DNA from: Pseudopedobacter sp044361595 | GTDB lineage: Bacteria; Bacteroidota; Bacteroidia; Sphingobacteriales; Sphingobacteriaceae | Assembly (NCBI GenBank): GCA_044361595.1 | Contig: JBIKIN010000001.1 | Span: 1-64,000 of the forward strand | Length of the DNA: 64,000 nucleotides | Direction of reading: 5' to 3' | Shown here: piece after piece, positions 41,914 to 50,891 of the stretch | Numbering within the stretch: the first letter of the stretch is position 1 | How the letters are laid out: each line of letters starts with the position of its first letter | The notes under the pieces: generated by a model | The model's database searches: none | Seen by the model: the letters and a program-made list of their open reading frames with translations, nothing else | What the model was told of the DNA's origin: nothing | Translations under genes and position numbers: made by a program

Positions 41914-43288
41914 TAAAATAGAAAATAATTTGGGCGTTTCACCATTTCAAAAAAATGGTGTCGGGCTTTACATTCATACGCCTGCAGGCCTTAGCCACAG
42001 GCAGGTATCCATTCCAATCCCTAACGCAACTGCAACATGGGCTAAAACAAGTCAGAAATTGGTTTTGATTTGGTTATTGATTTTAATTGGGAATTTAAAT
42101 TTAAAAGCGCAAGAAACGTTAACCTTAGACACTATTTTTAACCGTATTGCTAAAAGCAATCCTGCTTTAAAAGTGTACGATCAAAAGGCTAAAAGCGAAG
42201 ATGCCCAAACAGAAGGCGCCAAAGCATGGAAAGCACCTATGTTTGGGGTGGGCACCTTTATGATGCCCTATAATAATTTTGCACAAGCAGCAAATATGCG
42301 AGATGGTTCTTTTATGCTCACTGCCGAGCAGGCTATTCCAAATAAGAGTAATTTAAATGCTAATCAAGATTATTTAGCGGCACAATCTGCCATTACTTTA
42401 TTTGCCAAAGCCGAAAACCTCAATCAATTGAAGGCATTTGCTCGCATGTATTTTTACGAAGCATTGGTAGAGCAAAAAAAGCTTAACTACATTCAAAAAA
42501 ACATAGATGTATTAAGCAACCTTAAAAAACTAGCCGAAATAAGATATACTTATAACAAAGCTGGTTTAAGTCAGATCTATAGCTTAGAAGCTAAAATTGC
42601 CAATCTAAAAAACACGCAATCTTCGGCAACAGCCAATATAAAAATTAACAAAATAAGGTTAAATGTTTTAATGAATCGCCCTGCAAACACCGATTTTATT
42701 TTAAATACACCACTAACTTATGATGATAACTTAGTAGAAGATGTAGACCAAAAAATTGCAGAAAGAAGCAATATTAAACAATATGATGCGATGTTAAAAA
42801 GTAACGTTTTGGTAAATAAAATAATAGCAACAGAAACAAAGCCAGAGTTTAATGTTGCCTTTAACCATATGATTGCTTACAATAATGTCATGCCTAACCA
42901 ATTTTCTTTAATGGTGGGCGTAGGTATTCCGCTAGTTCCTTGGGCTGCAAAAGGGTATAAAAGTAAATTAAAGGCAAATCAATTAGAAAGCCTTGCTATT
43001 CAACAAGAGAAAGCAGATTTAATAAACAATTTAACAGGCGAGATTTTAGCTCAGCAGCAGCGTTTAAACAATCTAAAATTAGAATTAGAAAACTTTGAGC
43101 AAAAAATTATTCCAGCACTGCAAAAAAGCTACGAAGTTATGCTGCTTAGTTATCAAGAAAATAAGGAAGAAATTAATAATGTATTAGACAGCTGGATAGA
43201 AATTAATAATAGCGAATTAGAATATCTTGATCTGCTAAATACCTATTATCAAACTTATGCCGAGTATGAGAAGAATTTGGAGAGGTGA
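41900..43288 (+). CDS. TolC-family outer-membrane efflux protein (CusC-like) with repeat-derived leader
   Basis: 462 residues. The mature part (ETLTLDTIFNRIAKSNPALKVYDQKAKSED ... AIQQEKADLINNLTGEILAQQQRLNNLKLELENFEQKI) is a TolC-like outer-membrane protein with two helical-repeat halves. The export signal KLVLIWLLILIGNLNLKAQ begins only at about residue 54. The ~40 residues before it (SPFQKNGVGLYIHTPAGLSHRQ...) are encoded by a repeat with hairpins inserted in frame. It forms the outer channel of the Cus pump and overlaps cusA by 14 bp. Confidence 0.88.
   Translation: MLNINKIENNLGVSPFQKNGVGLYIHTPAGLSHRQVSIPIPNATATWAKTSQKLVLIWLLILIGNLNLKAQETLTLDTIFNRIAKSNPALKVYDQKAKSEDAQTEGAKAWKAPMFGVGTFMMPYNNFAQAANMRDGSFMLTAEQAIPNKSNLNANQDYLAAQSAITLFAKAENLNQLKAFARMYFYEALVEQKKLNYIQKNIDVLSNLKKLAEIRYTYNKAGLSQIYSLEAKIANLKNTQSSATANIKINKIRLNVLMNRPANTDFILNTPLTYDDNLVEDVDQKIAERSNIKQYDAMLKSNVLVNKIIATETKPEFNVAFNHMIAYNNVMPNQFSLMVGVGIPLVPWAAKGYKSKLKANQLESLAIQQEKADLINNLTGEILAQQQRLNNLKLELENFEQKIIPALQKSYEVMLLSYQENKEEINNVLDSWIEINNSELEYLDLLNTYYQTYAEYEKNLER
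41931..42026. repeat. Hairpin repeat inserted in frame in the CusC-like leader
   Basis: About 96 bp from TGGGCGTTTC to CCCTAACGCA, with hairpins CACCATTT / AAATGGTG (41940-41960) and CCTGC ... GCAGG. It is unlike the surrounding coding sequence, lies before the secretion signal and keeps the frame open. It resembles a widespread type of Bacteroidota intergenic repeat, recognised from memory and not searched. Confidence 0.6.
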
Positions 43289-43289
43289 T

Positions 43290-43420
43290 TTTGAGGTTTG
43301 AGATGTGAGAAGTGAGATTTGAGATTTTAGATTTGAGAAGCAAGAGTTAAGAGGCAAGAGTTAAGAAGTAAGAGTTAAGAAGTAAGACGTTCATCATTTC
43401 GAGGAACGAGACATCTCACA
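43290..43420. repeat. GAGATTTGAGA / AAGAGTTAAG repeat array and REP-like sequence
   Basis: Directly after the CusC-like gene: GTGAGAAGTGAGATTTGAGA..., then four AAGAGTTAAGA-type repeats, then CATTTCGAGGAACGAGACATCTC, a REP-like palindrome. The same GAGATTTGAGA and AAGCAAG motifs occur in the insert of the polysaccharide deacetylase gene at 62283. Confidence 0.75.
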
Positions 43421-43487
43421 AATAGGTATTAGGTTTTATAAGTAAATGAAATAAAATCGAGACCACAGGTAGTAAAAAGAAAATAAA

Positions 43488-44681
43488 ATGAAACAGAAAA
43501 TAAGATATCAAACAAGCATCATCGCATTAATAAGTTTATTCTTGCTATTTGGCTGCAATAATGATACAAAAAAAGCCGAGGAGCATGGCGAGCAATATAC
43601 TTGTCCTATGCATCCACAAATCATAAAAGATGAGCCTGGCTCATGCCCAATTTGTAAAATGGATTTAGTTCCTATGAATCAGCATGCTGTGAAAATGGAA
43701 ATAGATTCTGATTTGGCCGATTTAATTCAACCGGTCAACAAAATCATCACATCAAACATCAATACCATAAAAGTAAAAGAGAGTAGCTCGTCTTTAAGGT
43801 TAAATTTGAATGGTACAGTTACTTACAACACCAATAACACAAATACCATATCATCTAGAGTAGGCGGAAGAATTGAGAAACTATATGTGAGGTATAATTT
43901 ACAAACTGTAAAAAAAGGACAGTTGTTGATGGAAATCTACAGCCCCGAATTAGCAGCCGCACAACAAGAGATACTTTATTTAAAATCAAAAAACGATTTA
44001 GAGTTATTAGAACAAGCTAAAACCAAATTAAAGCTTTTAGGGGTATCAATCAATCAAATTAATAGCATCATTAAAACCGGAAAAGTAAATTACAAAATCC
44101 CAGTTTACAGCAATTATAGCGGCTATTTAATCAATCCAAAAGAAAATTTAAACAGCGCCAATACACCTTTAGAGCTTGAAGAAGGGCAATACATTAACGC
44201 TGGTGAGTTACTCTTTAAAATCATAAATATACAAAGTGTTTGGGCCGAGTTTTTTGTTGATGCCCAAGAAGGCAAGAATTTAAAAGCTGGAGAAGAAATT
44301 AAAATTACAAAGGCAGAAAAAACGAGTACACATCAAATTGGTTTAATTCAACCCTTTTATAAAGATGGTTTTAATTATCAAATGATTAGGATTTATTTAA
44401 ATAACCAAAATCAAGATTTTAAAATTGGAGAATTGCTAAGTGCAAAAATTGTTCAAAAGCCTGTCAAAGGTATTTGGATTCCAAAAGCTGCAGTTTATCA
44501 ATTAGGTGAGAAAAATATTGTTTTTATAAAAAAGGACAATATCCTTAAACCCAAGATTGTTTCCATTGCTCAATCATCGGCGAAAGCCTTTTTAATAAAT
44601 GAAGGATTACAAATAGAAGATGAAATAGCCTCTAATGCGGCATTTTTAATAGATACAGAAAGTTTCATAAACATTAACTAA
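43488..44681 (+). CDS. CusB-type periplasmic adaptor with heavy-metal-binding domain (first copy)
   Basis: 397 residues. It begins as a lipoprotein (LLFGC, Cys24), followed by a heavy-metal-binding domain YTCPMHPQIIKDEPGSCPICKMDLVPM (about 38-64) and the membrane-fusion-protein body with barrel-sandwich (SRVGGRIEKLYVRYNLQTVKKGQLLMEIYSPEL) and beta-barrel domains. It links the RND pump to the TolC channel and probably hands Cu/Ag ions to the pump. It is followed after 2 bp by a second adaptor. Confidence 0.92.
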   Translation: MKQKIRYQTSIIALISLFLLFGCNNDTKKAEEHGEQYTCPMHPQIIKDEPGSCPICKMDLVPMNQHAVKMEIDSDLADLIQPVNKIITSNINTIKVKESSSSLRLNLNGTVTYNTNNTNTISSRVGGRIEKLYVRYNLQTVKKGQLLMEIYSPELAAAQQEILYLKSKNDLELLEQAKTKLKLLGVSINQINSIIKTGKVNYKIPVYSNYSGYLINPKENLNSANTPLELEEGQYINAGELLFKIINIQSVWAEFFVDAQEGKNLKAGEEIKITKAEKTSTHQIGLIQPFYKDGFNYQMIRIYLNNQNQDFKIGELLSAKIVQKPVKGIWIPKAAVYQLGEKNIVFIKKDNILKPKIVSIAQSSAKAFLINEGLQIEDEIASNAAFLIDTESFININ

Positions 44682-44683
44682 CC

Positions 44684-45862
44684 ATGAGAAAAATCATCAT
44701 ATGCTATATTCTTGGCAGTTTATTTTTACTAGGTTGTAGCAATAACCAAAAAGCAACCTCAAGTGATGGAATTAAATATACATGCCCTATGCATCCTCAA
44801 ATTGTAGAAAATCAAGAAGGTGATTGTCCAATTTGCAAAATGGATTTAGTGCCCAGTCAACAAATTACAAGCAATACCATTACTTTAGACGATAATCAAA
44901 TGCTATTAGGAAACATTAGAACGCTAAAAGTAAGCGAAAATGGTTTTTCAAACAGCAGTGTTTTAAATGGCAGATTAATCTTAAACCCCAATAATGTTAT
45001 CGCAATTGCTAGTAAATTTACGGGTAGAGTAGAAAAATTGTTTGTAAAAGAAATAGGAACCAGCCTTAAAAAAGGCGATATGCTTTACCAAATTTACAGC
45101 GAAGAACTATTGAATTTACAAAAAGAATATATCGTAAATTTAAAGCAACAAAAAGCTTTCCCGCAAGAAGAGATTTATGCTAAACTATTAAAAGGAAGCC
45201 AAAATAAATTAATGTTATATGGCTATAATCAAAACATGATTAAAAACTTGGCCCTAAAAGAGCAATTAAATCCATACATTACTGTTTATGCTCCAGAAGG
45301 CGGTGTTATTAGTGAAATCAACATAAGCGAAGGTCAATATGTGAGCGAAGGCGAGACGGTAATAAGTTTAGAAAACCTAAATAGTTTATGGGTAGAAGGA
45401 GATTTATACGCTAATGAAAATGTAAAAGAAGGTACTATAATTCAAATTACTGTTACTGGCTTTGAAAACGAGACAATAAACAGCAAGGTTTTGGAAATTA
45501 GCCCTCAATTAAATGAAAATTCGCAAATTTTATCACTTAGAGCACTTGTAGAAAATAAAAATTTAAAATTTCAACCTGGTATGCAAGCAACTATCAATTT
45601 AAAATCGGCTTCTTCATCAAAATCACAAATAAGTTTACCTAATGATGCTGTAATTAGAGACCAAAATGGAGCGCATGTTTGGGTTAAAACTGGTAAAGGA
45701 GAATTTAAGCAAAAAATGGTGAAAATAGGTCCAGCATCTATGGAACAAATTACGATTAAAAACGGAATTAACATAAATGACGAAATTGTAATAAGTGGTG
45801 CTTATTTACTTACCAGCGAGTATATATTGAAAAAGGGAGGCAATAACACCATGGTCATGTAA
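44684..45862 (+). CDS. CusB-type periplasmic adaptor with heavy-metal-binding domain (second copy)
   Basis: 392 residues, built like the preceding gene: lipobox LLGC (Cys18), the domain YTCPMHPQIVENQEGDCPICKMDLVP, then the adaptor body (ASKFTGRVEKLFVKEIGTSLKKGDMLYQIYSEEL). The two adaptors have clearly diverged, so the pump could use a mixed hexamer, or one may serve another pump. The 2-bp gap indicates co-expression. Confidence 0.92.
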   Translation: MRKIIICYILGSLFLLGCSNNQKATSSDGIKYTCPMHPQIVENQEGDCPICKMDLVPSQQITSNTITLDDNQMLLGNIRTLKVSENGFSNSSVLNGRLILNPNNVIAIASKFTGRVEKLFVKEIGTSLKKGDMLYQIYSEELLNLQKEYIVNLKQQKAFPQEEIYAKLLKGSQNKLMLYGYNQNMIKNLALKEQLNPYITVYAPEGGVISEINISEGQYVSEGETVISLENLNSLWVEGDLYANENVKEGTIIQITVTGFENETINSKVLEISPQLNENSQILSLRALVENKNLKFQPGMQATINLKSASSSKSQISLPNDAVIRDQNGAHVWVKTGKGEFKQKMVKIGPASMEQITIKNGININDEIVISGAYLLTSEYILKKGGNNTMVM

Positions 45863-45907
45863 AATTGAAATAACATAATAATCTTAAAAACTTAACAAAC
45901 ATAAAAC

Positions 45908-46429
45908 ATGAAAACTAAACAAATGATGATGGGCATTGCCCTAACAGCGTTATGCTTCTCGGTAAGTGTAAATGCGAAAAATGTAATTACAGAAAACAAA
46001 ATAGCTACCAATTTTAATTATGAAGGAGAAGTCCCTGTTTTTGCAGATGCAAAAGTAAATAGTGTATATCAACATTACATTCATTTAAAAACTGCTTTGG
46101 TAAACAACAATTTAGAAGAGGCAGAAAAAGGATCAGAAATGCTAGCTAAGGCTATTAAAGATGCTAAATTAACAAGCAAAGGGATTTTGCCAATGGTAGA
46201 AGCTAAAGATATTAAAGCAAAAAGAGCGGCATTAGATGTATTAAGCTTAGAATTAACCGATATTTTAAAGAAGTCTAAAATTGAAAGCGGTGTAGTTTAC
46301 AAGCAATTTTGTCCGATGGCAAACGGTGGCAAAGGCGGTTATTGGTTAGCTAACGAGGCTAAAATTCAAAACCCATACTATGGTAAGATGATGATGGGTT
46401 GTGGTAGTGTTAAAGAAGAAATTAAATAA
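45908..46429 (+). CDS. DUF3347 periplasmic protein (copper locus), first copy
   Basis: 173 residues with a cleavable signal (ending NAKN), a helical DUF3347 region (VYQHYIHLKTALVNNNLEEAEKGSEMLAKAI) and the C-terminal metal-site-like motif FCPMANGGKGGYWLANEAKIQNPYYGKMMMGCGSV. The Cys/Met/His pattern suits Cu(I) binding. DUF3347 modules are often fused to or next to CusB adaptors in Bacteroidota; binding copper for the pump is inferred. Confidence 0.88.
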   Translation: MKTKQMMMGIALTALCFSVSVNAKNVITENKIATNFNYEGEVPVFADAKVNSVYQHYIHLKTALVNNNLEEAEKGSEMLAKAIKDAKLTSKGILPMVEAKDIKAKRAALDVLSLELTDILKKSKIESGVVYKQFCPMANGGKGGYWLANEAKIQNPYYGKMMMGCGSVKEEIK

Positions 46430-46459
46430 TTAAAAATATATCAAATCAATTAAAACAAA

Positions 46460-47008
46460 ATGAAAAAAACGTTTTTAACCTTGGCAATTGCTGCCATTAT
46501 ATTAGCAGGTTGCAATCAATCAGATAAGAAAGTAGAAGCTACAAATACAACAACAGAACAAACTAAAACAACTAAAGCAATAGAAGTTAAATCTCCTATT
46601 ATAGCGGGCTATATAGCTATAGAAGATGCTTTAGCAAAAGATGATGCAAAATCAGCAGCAGAAGCTGCAATTGTTTTAGCTGATAACATGAATAGTTTTG
46701 ATGAAAGCAGTTTAAGTACTGAGCAAAAAGCGGCATTTTTAAACATTAAAGAAGATGCACTAGAACATGCAGAACATATAGGTTCTAATGGTGATAACAT
46801 AGACCATCAGCGTGAGCATTTTAAAATGTTAAGTGAGAATATGTACATTATGGCTAAAAATGTAGATCCGTCGCAAACTTTTTATAAAGTTACTTGCCCT
46901 ATGTATAAAGAAGGTTCATCATGGTTAAGCACAACTAAAGATGTTGTAAACCCCTACTATGGTGCTAGCATGTTAAACTGTGGTAGTGTAGAAGAAACAA
47001 TTAATTAA
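46460..47008 (+). CDS. DUF3347 lipoprotein (copper locus), second copy
   Basis: 182 residues with a lipobox LAGC (Cys18), a Thr/Lys-rich linker, a DUF3347 helical part (AGYIAIEDALAKDDAKSAAEAAIVLADNM) and the end motif TCPMYKEGSSWLSTTKDVVNPYYGASMLNCGSVEE. It is paralogous to the preceding gene but membrane-anchored. Conserved Cys-Pro-Met and NPYYG...CGS motifs appear in both. Confidence 0.88.
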   Translation: MKKTFLTLAIAAIILAGCNQSDKKVEATNTTTEQTKTTKAIEVKSPIIAGYIAIEDALAKDDAKSAAEAAIVLADNMNSFDESSLSTEQKAAFLNIKEDALEHAEHIGSNGDNIDHQREHFKMLSENMYIMAKNVDPSQTFYKVTCPMYKEGSSWLSTTKDVVNPYYGASMLNCGSVEETIN

Positions 47009-47160
47009 CATTTTGAAAATAAACATTTTTTAGCCAATAAGTTTATTTACTGATAATCAATAAAGATTGACAAATAATTAATTGTAAGCTTTTCAATAAT
47101 CCAATTCCATGGCTTACTCTTTGCTTAAAAAGGGTAAGCCATCATTAAATAGAATAGATT

Positions 47161-49680
47161 ATGAAACATGTTTTTGAGATTGAAGGAATGAGTTGTAATG
47201 GGTGTCGATCTAAAGTAGAAGACACCTTAAATACGATTGATGGAGTTTCAGCTAAAGTATCCTTAAAACCTCCAATTGCCGAAATAGAAATGGAAGAACA
47301 CATTTCTGTAGCAGCTTTTCAAAAACTGCTTACCAAAGCAGGTGCTTATAAAATAGGCCCTTTAGAAGACAAAACTTCTAAGCATGTTCATCAAGAACAT
47401 GATAAGGACCATAAAACCGACACAAAAAAAGAAAACTCTTCATCAAAAAACGGAACATATTATTGTCCAATGCATTGCGAGGGCGATAAAACTTATCCAA
47501 AAGCAGGAGATTGCCCTGTTTGTGGGATGGATTTAGTTCAAGCCCCGTCTTCTAAAAAGGAAACACAATACACTTGCCCTATGCATCCAGAAATTATAAA
47601 AGATGAGGCTGGAGCATGCCCAATTTGCGGGATGGATTTAATACCAATGGATACCGATGTAGAAGAGGAAGATAAAACTTATAGCAAGCTGCTTAAAAAA
47701 TTAAAAATAGCAACCGCTTTTACCATTCCCATTTTCTTATTAGCCATGTCGGATATGATTCCAAATAATCCTATTTATAAAATCATGGATTTAAAATATT
47801 GGAATTGGGTCCAATTTGCTTTATCTATTCCTGTTGTATTTTACGCCACTTGGATGTTTTTTAAAAGGGCATGGCAATCTATCGTTTCGTGGAATCTAAA
47901 TATGTTTACCCTTATAGGGATTGGTTCTGGTGTTGCTTGGTTGTTTAGCATTGTAGCGCTCCTATTTCCTGATATTTTTCCAAACCAATTTAAAACAGAG
48001 GCAGGTACAGTTTACATCTATTTTGAGGCTGCAACCGTAATTTTAACATTGGTTCTATTAGGTCAAGTTTTAGAGGCCCGGACGCATGGTCAAACTAATA
48101 GTGCCATAAAAGAGCTGTTAAAATTAGCCCCAAACAAGGCAGTAAAAATTGTAGATGGTAAAGAAATAGAAGTCTCCATTAACGAGATAAACGAAGGAGA
48201 TTTATTACGTGTAAAACCGGGAGAAAAAATACCTGTAGATGGCAGCATTAAAGAAGGGCAAGCCGTTATTGATGAATCTATGATTACGGGAGAACCAATT
48301 CCTGTTGATAAAAAAGAAGGCGATAAAGTAAATTCTGGAACTATCAATGGTAATAAATCATTTATCATGTTAACAGAAAAAGTGGGTTCAGAAACCTTGC
48401 TTTCGCAGATTATAGAAATGGTCAATTCGGCAAGTAGATCTAAAGCACCCATTCAAAAAATGGCCGATAAAATTTCCGGCTATTTTGTGCCCGTTGTTGT
48501 GCTAATTTCTATTATAACTTTTATGGTTTGGGCTTTTTTTGGGCCAGAGCCCGCCTATGTTTTTGCCTTAGTAAATGCAATAGCTGTTTTAATTATTGCC
48601 TGTCCGTGTGCTTTGGGGCTTGCCACACCAATGTCTGTAATGGTAGGTGTAGGAAAAGGAGCAAAATCTGGTATATTAATCAAGAACGCAGAGTCATTAG
48701 AGAAAATGGACAAAATTGATGTAATTGTGATTGATAAAACGGGTACAATTACAGAAGGAAAACCATCGGTTGAAAAAATAATTAGCACCAATAAAGACTT
48801 TTCTGAAAAGCTAATATTAGAAAGTGTTTTTGCATTAAACAAAAACAGCGAACATCCACTAGCGCAAGCAACAATACGTTTCGGAAAAGAAAAAAATATT
48901 GAAACAAATCCAGTTGAAAATTTCGAGGCTGTTACTGGAAAAGGCGTAATAGGAAAAATAAACGGAAAAGAATTAGCTTTTGGAAATGAAAAATTGATGG
49001 AACAAATACATGCCCAAATTGATAAAGATTTAAACGATAACGTAAAAACTGAGCAAAAACAAGGTAAAACGGTTTCTTATTTAGCTATTGACCAAAAAGC
49101 TGTGGGCTTCGTGGTAATTTCTGATAAAATAAAAGAACCCAGTAAAGAAGCTATTCATAAGCTACAACAAGAAGGTTTGCAAGTCGTCATGTTTACTGGC
49201 GATAACGAAGATACTGCAAAATCTGTTAGCGAATTTTTAAAACTAGATGGCTATAAAGCACAAATGCTTCCAGAAAACAAGCTAGAAGAGATTAAAAAAC
49301 TTCAAGCTCAAGGTAAGAAAGTAGCTATGGCTGGCGATGGAATTAACGATGCTCCTGCCCTATCACAAGCAGATATTGGAATTGCAATGGGAACCGGGAC
49401 CGAAGTAGCCATACAAAGTGCTTCCATAACGTTGGTAAAAGGAGATTTGAACGGGATTTTAAAAGCTAAATTACTGAGCCATAAAGTAATGAGAAATATC
49501 AAAGAAAATTTAATTTTTGCCTTGGGATACAACACTATCGGAATCCCGATAGCAGCAGGCGTACTATATCCAATTTTTGGCATGCTGCTTTCGCCCATGA
49601 TAGCCGCTTTAGCCATGAGTTTTAGTTCTGTTTCTGTTATTTTAAATGCGCTAAGATTAAAAAGTGCAAATATTGATTAA
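47161..49680 (+). CDS. copA: Copper-translocating P1B-type ATPase
   Basis: 839 residues. The N-terminal HMA domain has MSCNGC (Cys12, Cys15); a His-rich linker (HVHQEHDKDH) follows, then two heavy-metal-binding domains (YYCPMHCEGDKTYPKAGDCPVCGMDL and YTCPMHPEIIKDEAGACPICGMDL). The transport core has the TGE loop, the membrane CPC at 481-483, the phosphorylated Asp525 (DKTGT), the SEHPLAQ motif and GDGINDAPAL (725-734). It moves Cu(I) out of the cytoplasm into the periplasm, from where the Cus pump would remove it. Confidence 0.96.
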   Translation: MKHVFEIEGMSCNGCRSKVEDTLNTIDGVSAKVSLKPPIAEIEMEEHISVAAFQKLLTKAGAYKIGPLEDKTSKHVHQEHDKDHKTDTKKENSSSKNGTYYCPMHCEGDKTYPKAGDCPVCGMDLVQAPSSKKETQYTCPMHPEIIKDEAGACPICGMDLIPMDTDVEEEDKTYSKLLKKLKIATAFTIPIFLLAMSDMIPNNPIYKIMDLKYWNWVQFALSIPVVFYATWMFFKRAWQSIVSWNLNMFTLIGIGSGVAWLFSIVALLFPDIFPNQFKTEAGTVYIYFEAATVILTLVLLGQVLEARTHGQTNSAIKELLKLAPNKAVKIVDGKEIEVSINEINEGDLLRVKPGEKIPVDGSIKEGQAVIDESMITGEPIPVDKKEGDKVNSGTINGNKSFIMLTEKVGSETLLSQIIEMVNSASRSKAPIQKMADKISGYFVPVVVLISIITFMVWAFFGPEPAYVFALVNAIAVLIIACPCALGLATPMSVMVGVGKGAKSGILIKNAESLEKMDKIDVIVIDKTGTITEGKPSVEKIISTNKDFSEKLILESVFALNKNSEHPLAQATIRFGKEKNIETNPVENFEAVTGKGVIGKINGKELAFGNEKLMEQIHAQIDKDLNDNVKTEQKQGKTVSYLAIDQKAVGFVVISDKIKEPSKEAIHKLQQEGLQVVMFTGDNEDTAKSVSEFLKLDGYKAQMLPENKLEEIKKLQAQGKKVAMAGDGINDAPALSQADIGIAMGTGTEVAIQSASITLVKGDLNGILKAKLLSHKVMRNIKENLIFALGYNTIGIPIAAGVLYPIFGMLLSPMIAALAMSFSSVSVILNALRLKSANID

Positions 49681-49927
49681 TAAAATATAGACAAGCTATT
49701 TTCCAATTACATCTAGGTAAAATCACAGATCAGGCTATTATAGGGTGTCGTAATTATTTAATCCGACAGCCGGCGATTTAATAATGTACTAAACCTTACA
49801 TATTCTTAGCAATCAATGTCATTAAGTGAATGAGATTGTGCCTTTGGAAGGGAAAAACACCCCATTTAAATACAAAAAGACTAAATATTTTATCAGTAGA
49901 AAAACCTATCTAGAAACAACAATTCAA
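49681..49927. other. Intergenic region between copA and the PorP/SprF gene
   Basis: About 250 bp between converging genes. A short CCGACAGCCGG stretch near 49763 is the only notable sequence; no strong terminator or gene was seen. Confidence 0.5.
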
Positions 49928-50890
49928 TTAAAACTTAAACCCAATTACAAATTCGTGGGTACCGCTATTGATAGATTTTAAATCAGATATGGTATTATCA
50001 AAAGAATAACCAAGATCCATGGTTTTACTAATTGTAAAGCCAGCCATAGCCGCAAAGGCATCATTTTTACGATAAGAACCTGCAAGCCAAAAATTATTTC
50101 TAAAGGCTAATTTCAAATTATAATCTATTGCTTTTGGAACCGGTCTAACATATTTAAACATTAAGGAAGGAGTTACTGCTATATCCTCTCCAAACCAAAC
50201 GGTATAACCCCCTGTTAAAAAATAATGAGGAACCTCCTTACCTTGTGTAAATCCATCGGCGAAAGCCAATTTTTGGTTTACAACCTGCTGCATAGAACCA
50301 CCAAAATAAAATTGATGAGCATATAAATAAAAACCCACATTAATATCTGGTGTCCAATTGATAATTTGCCCAGTAGTTACCACAGGGTCGTTAGGATCTT
50401 CAAATCTTAAAACATCGGTATTTAATGCTATCCTACTAGCCCCACCTCCCACTCCAAAAGATAAATTAGCATAATCTCCCATCATTAAATGGTATGCATA
50501 AGTTAAATTAACAGTAGATCTGTTGATTGGTCCTGTGTTATCGTTTAAAACATTAAATCCAATACCATGATGATTATCAGAAGACAAGTAACCATCCTTT
50601 TCTGAACGGTTATAAGGTTCTTCTATGCCATAATCAGCAGAACCTGCAACTAAGGAACCTCCATCTAAATTTAACGGAGTACTAATTGTAAAGTAGCTTG
50701 TTTTAGGTGCATCTTGTATGCCAACCCATTGGTTTCTAAAACCCATTTTAACACTTACTGCCTTAAACATTCCGGTTACAGCCGGATTAACAATACTCAT
50801 GTTTTGCAAATACTGTGTATAATGTGGTCTCTGCTGTGCTAAACAAACATTACTTATAATTAAGATAAAAACTAAAAAATATCTACGCAT
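49928..50890 (-). CDS. Type IX secretion membrane protein PorP/SprF family
   Basis: 320 residues with a signal peptide (ending CLA-QQ) followed by the family start QRPHYTQYLQNMSIVNPAVTGMFKAVSVKMGFRNQWVGIQDAPKTSYFT, and a beta-barrel ending HEFVIGFKF. Members support export or anchoring of a type IX secreted partner encoded next to them. The gene lies 1 bp downstream of the large gliding-type protein, so the two form a pair. Confidence 0.93.
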   Translation of the reverse strand: MRRYFLVFILIISNVCLAQQRPHYTQYLQNMSIVNPAVTGMFKAVSVKMGFRNQWVGIQDAPKTSYFTISTPLNLDGGSLVAGSADYGIEEPYNRSEKDGYLSSDNHHGIGFNVLNDNTGPINRSTVNLTYAYHLMMGDYANLSFGVGGGASRIALNTDVLRFEDPNDPVVTTGQIINWTPDINVGFYLYAHQFYFGGSMQQVVNQKLAFADGFTQGKEVPHYFLTGGYTVWFGEDIAVTPSLMFKYVRPVPKAIDYNLKLAFRNNFWLAGSYRKNDAFAAMAGFTISKTMDLGYSFDNTISDLKSINSGTHEFVIGFKF

Positions 50891-50891
50891 A

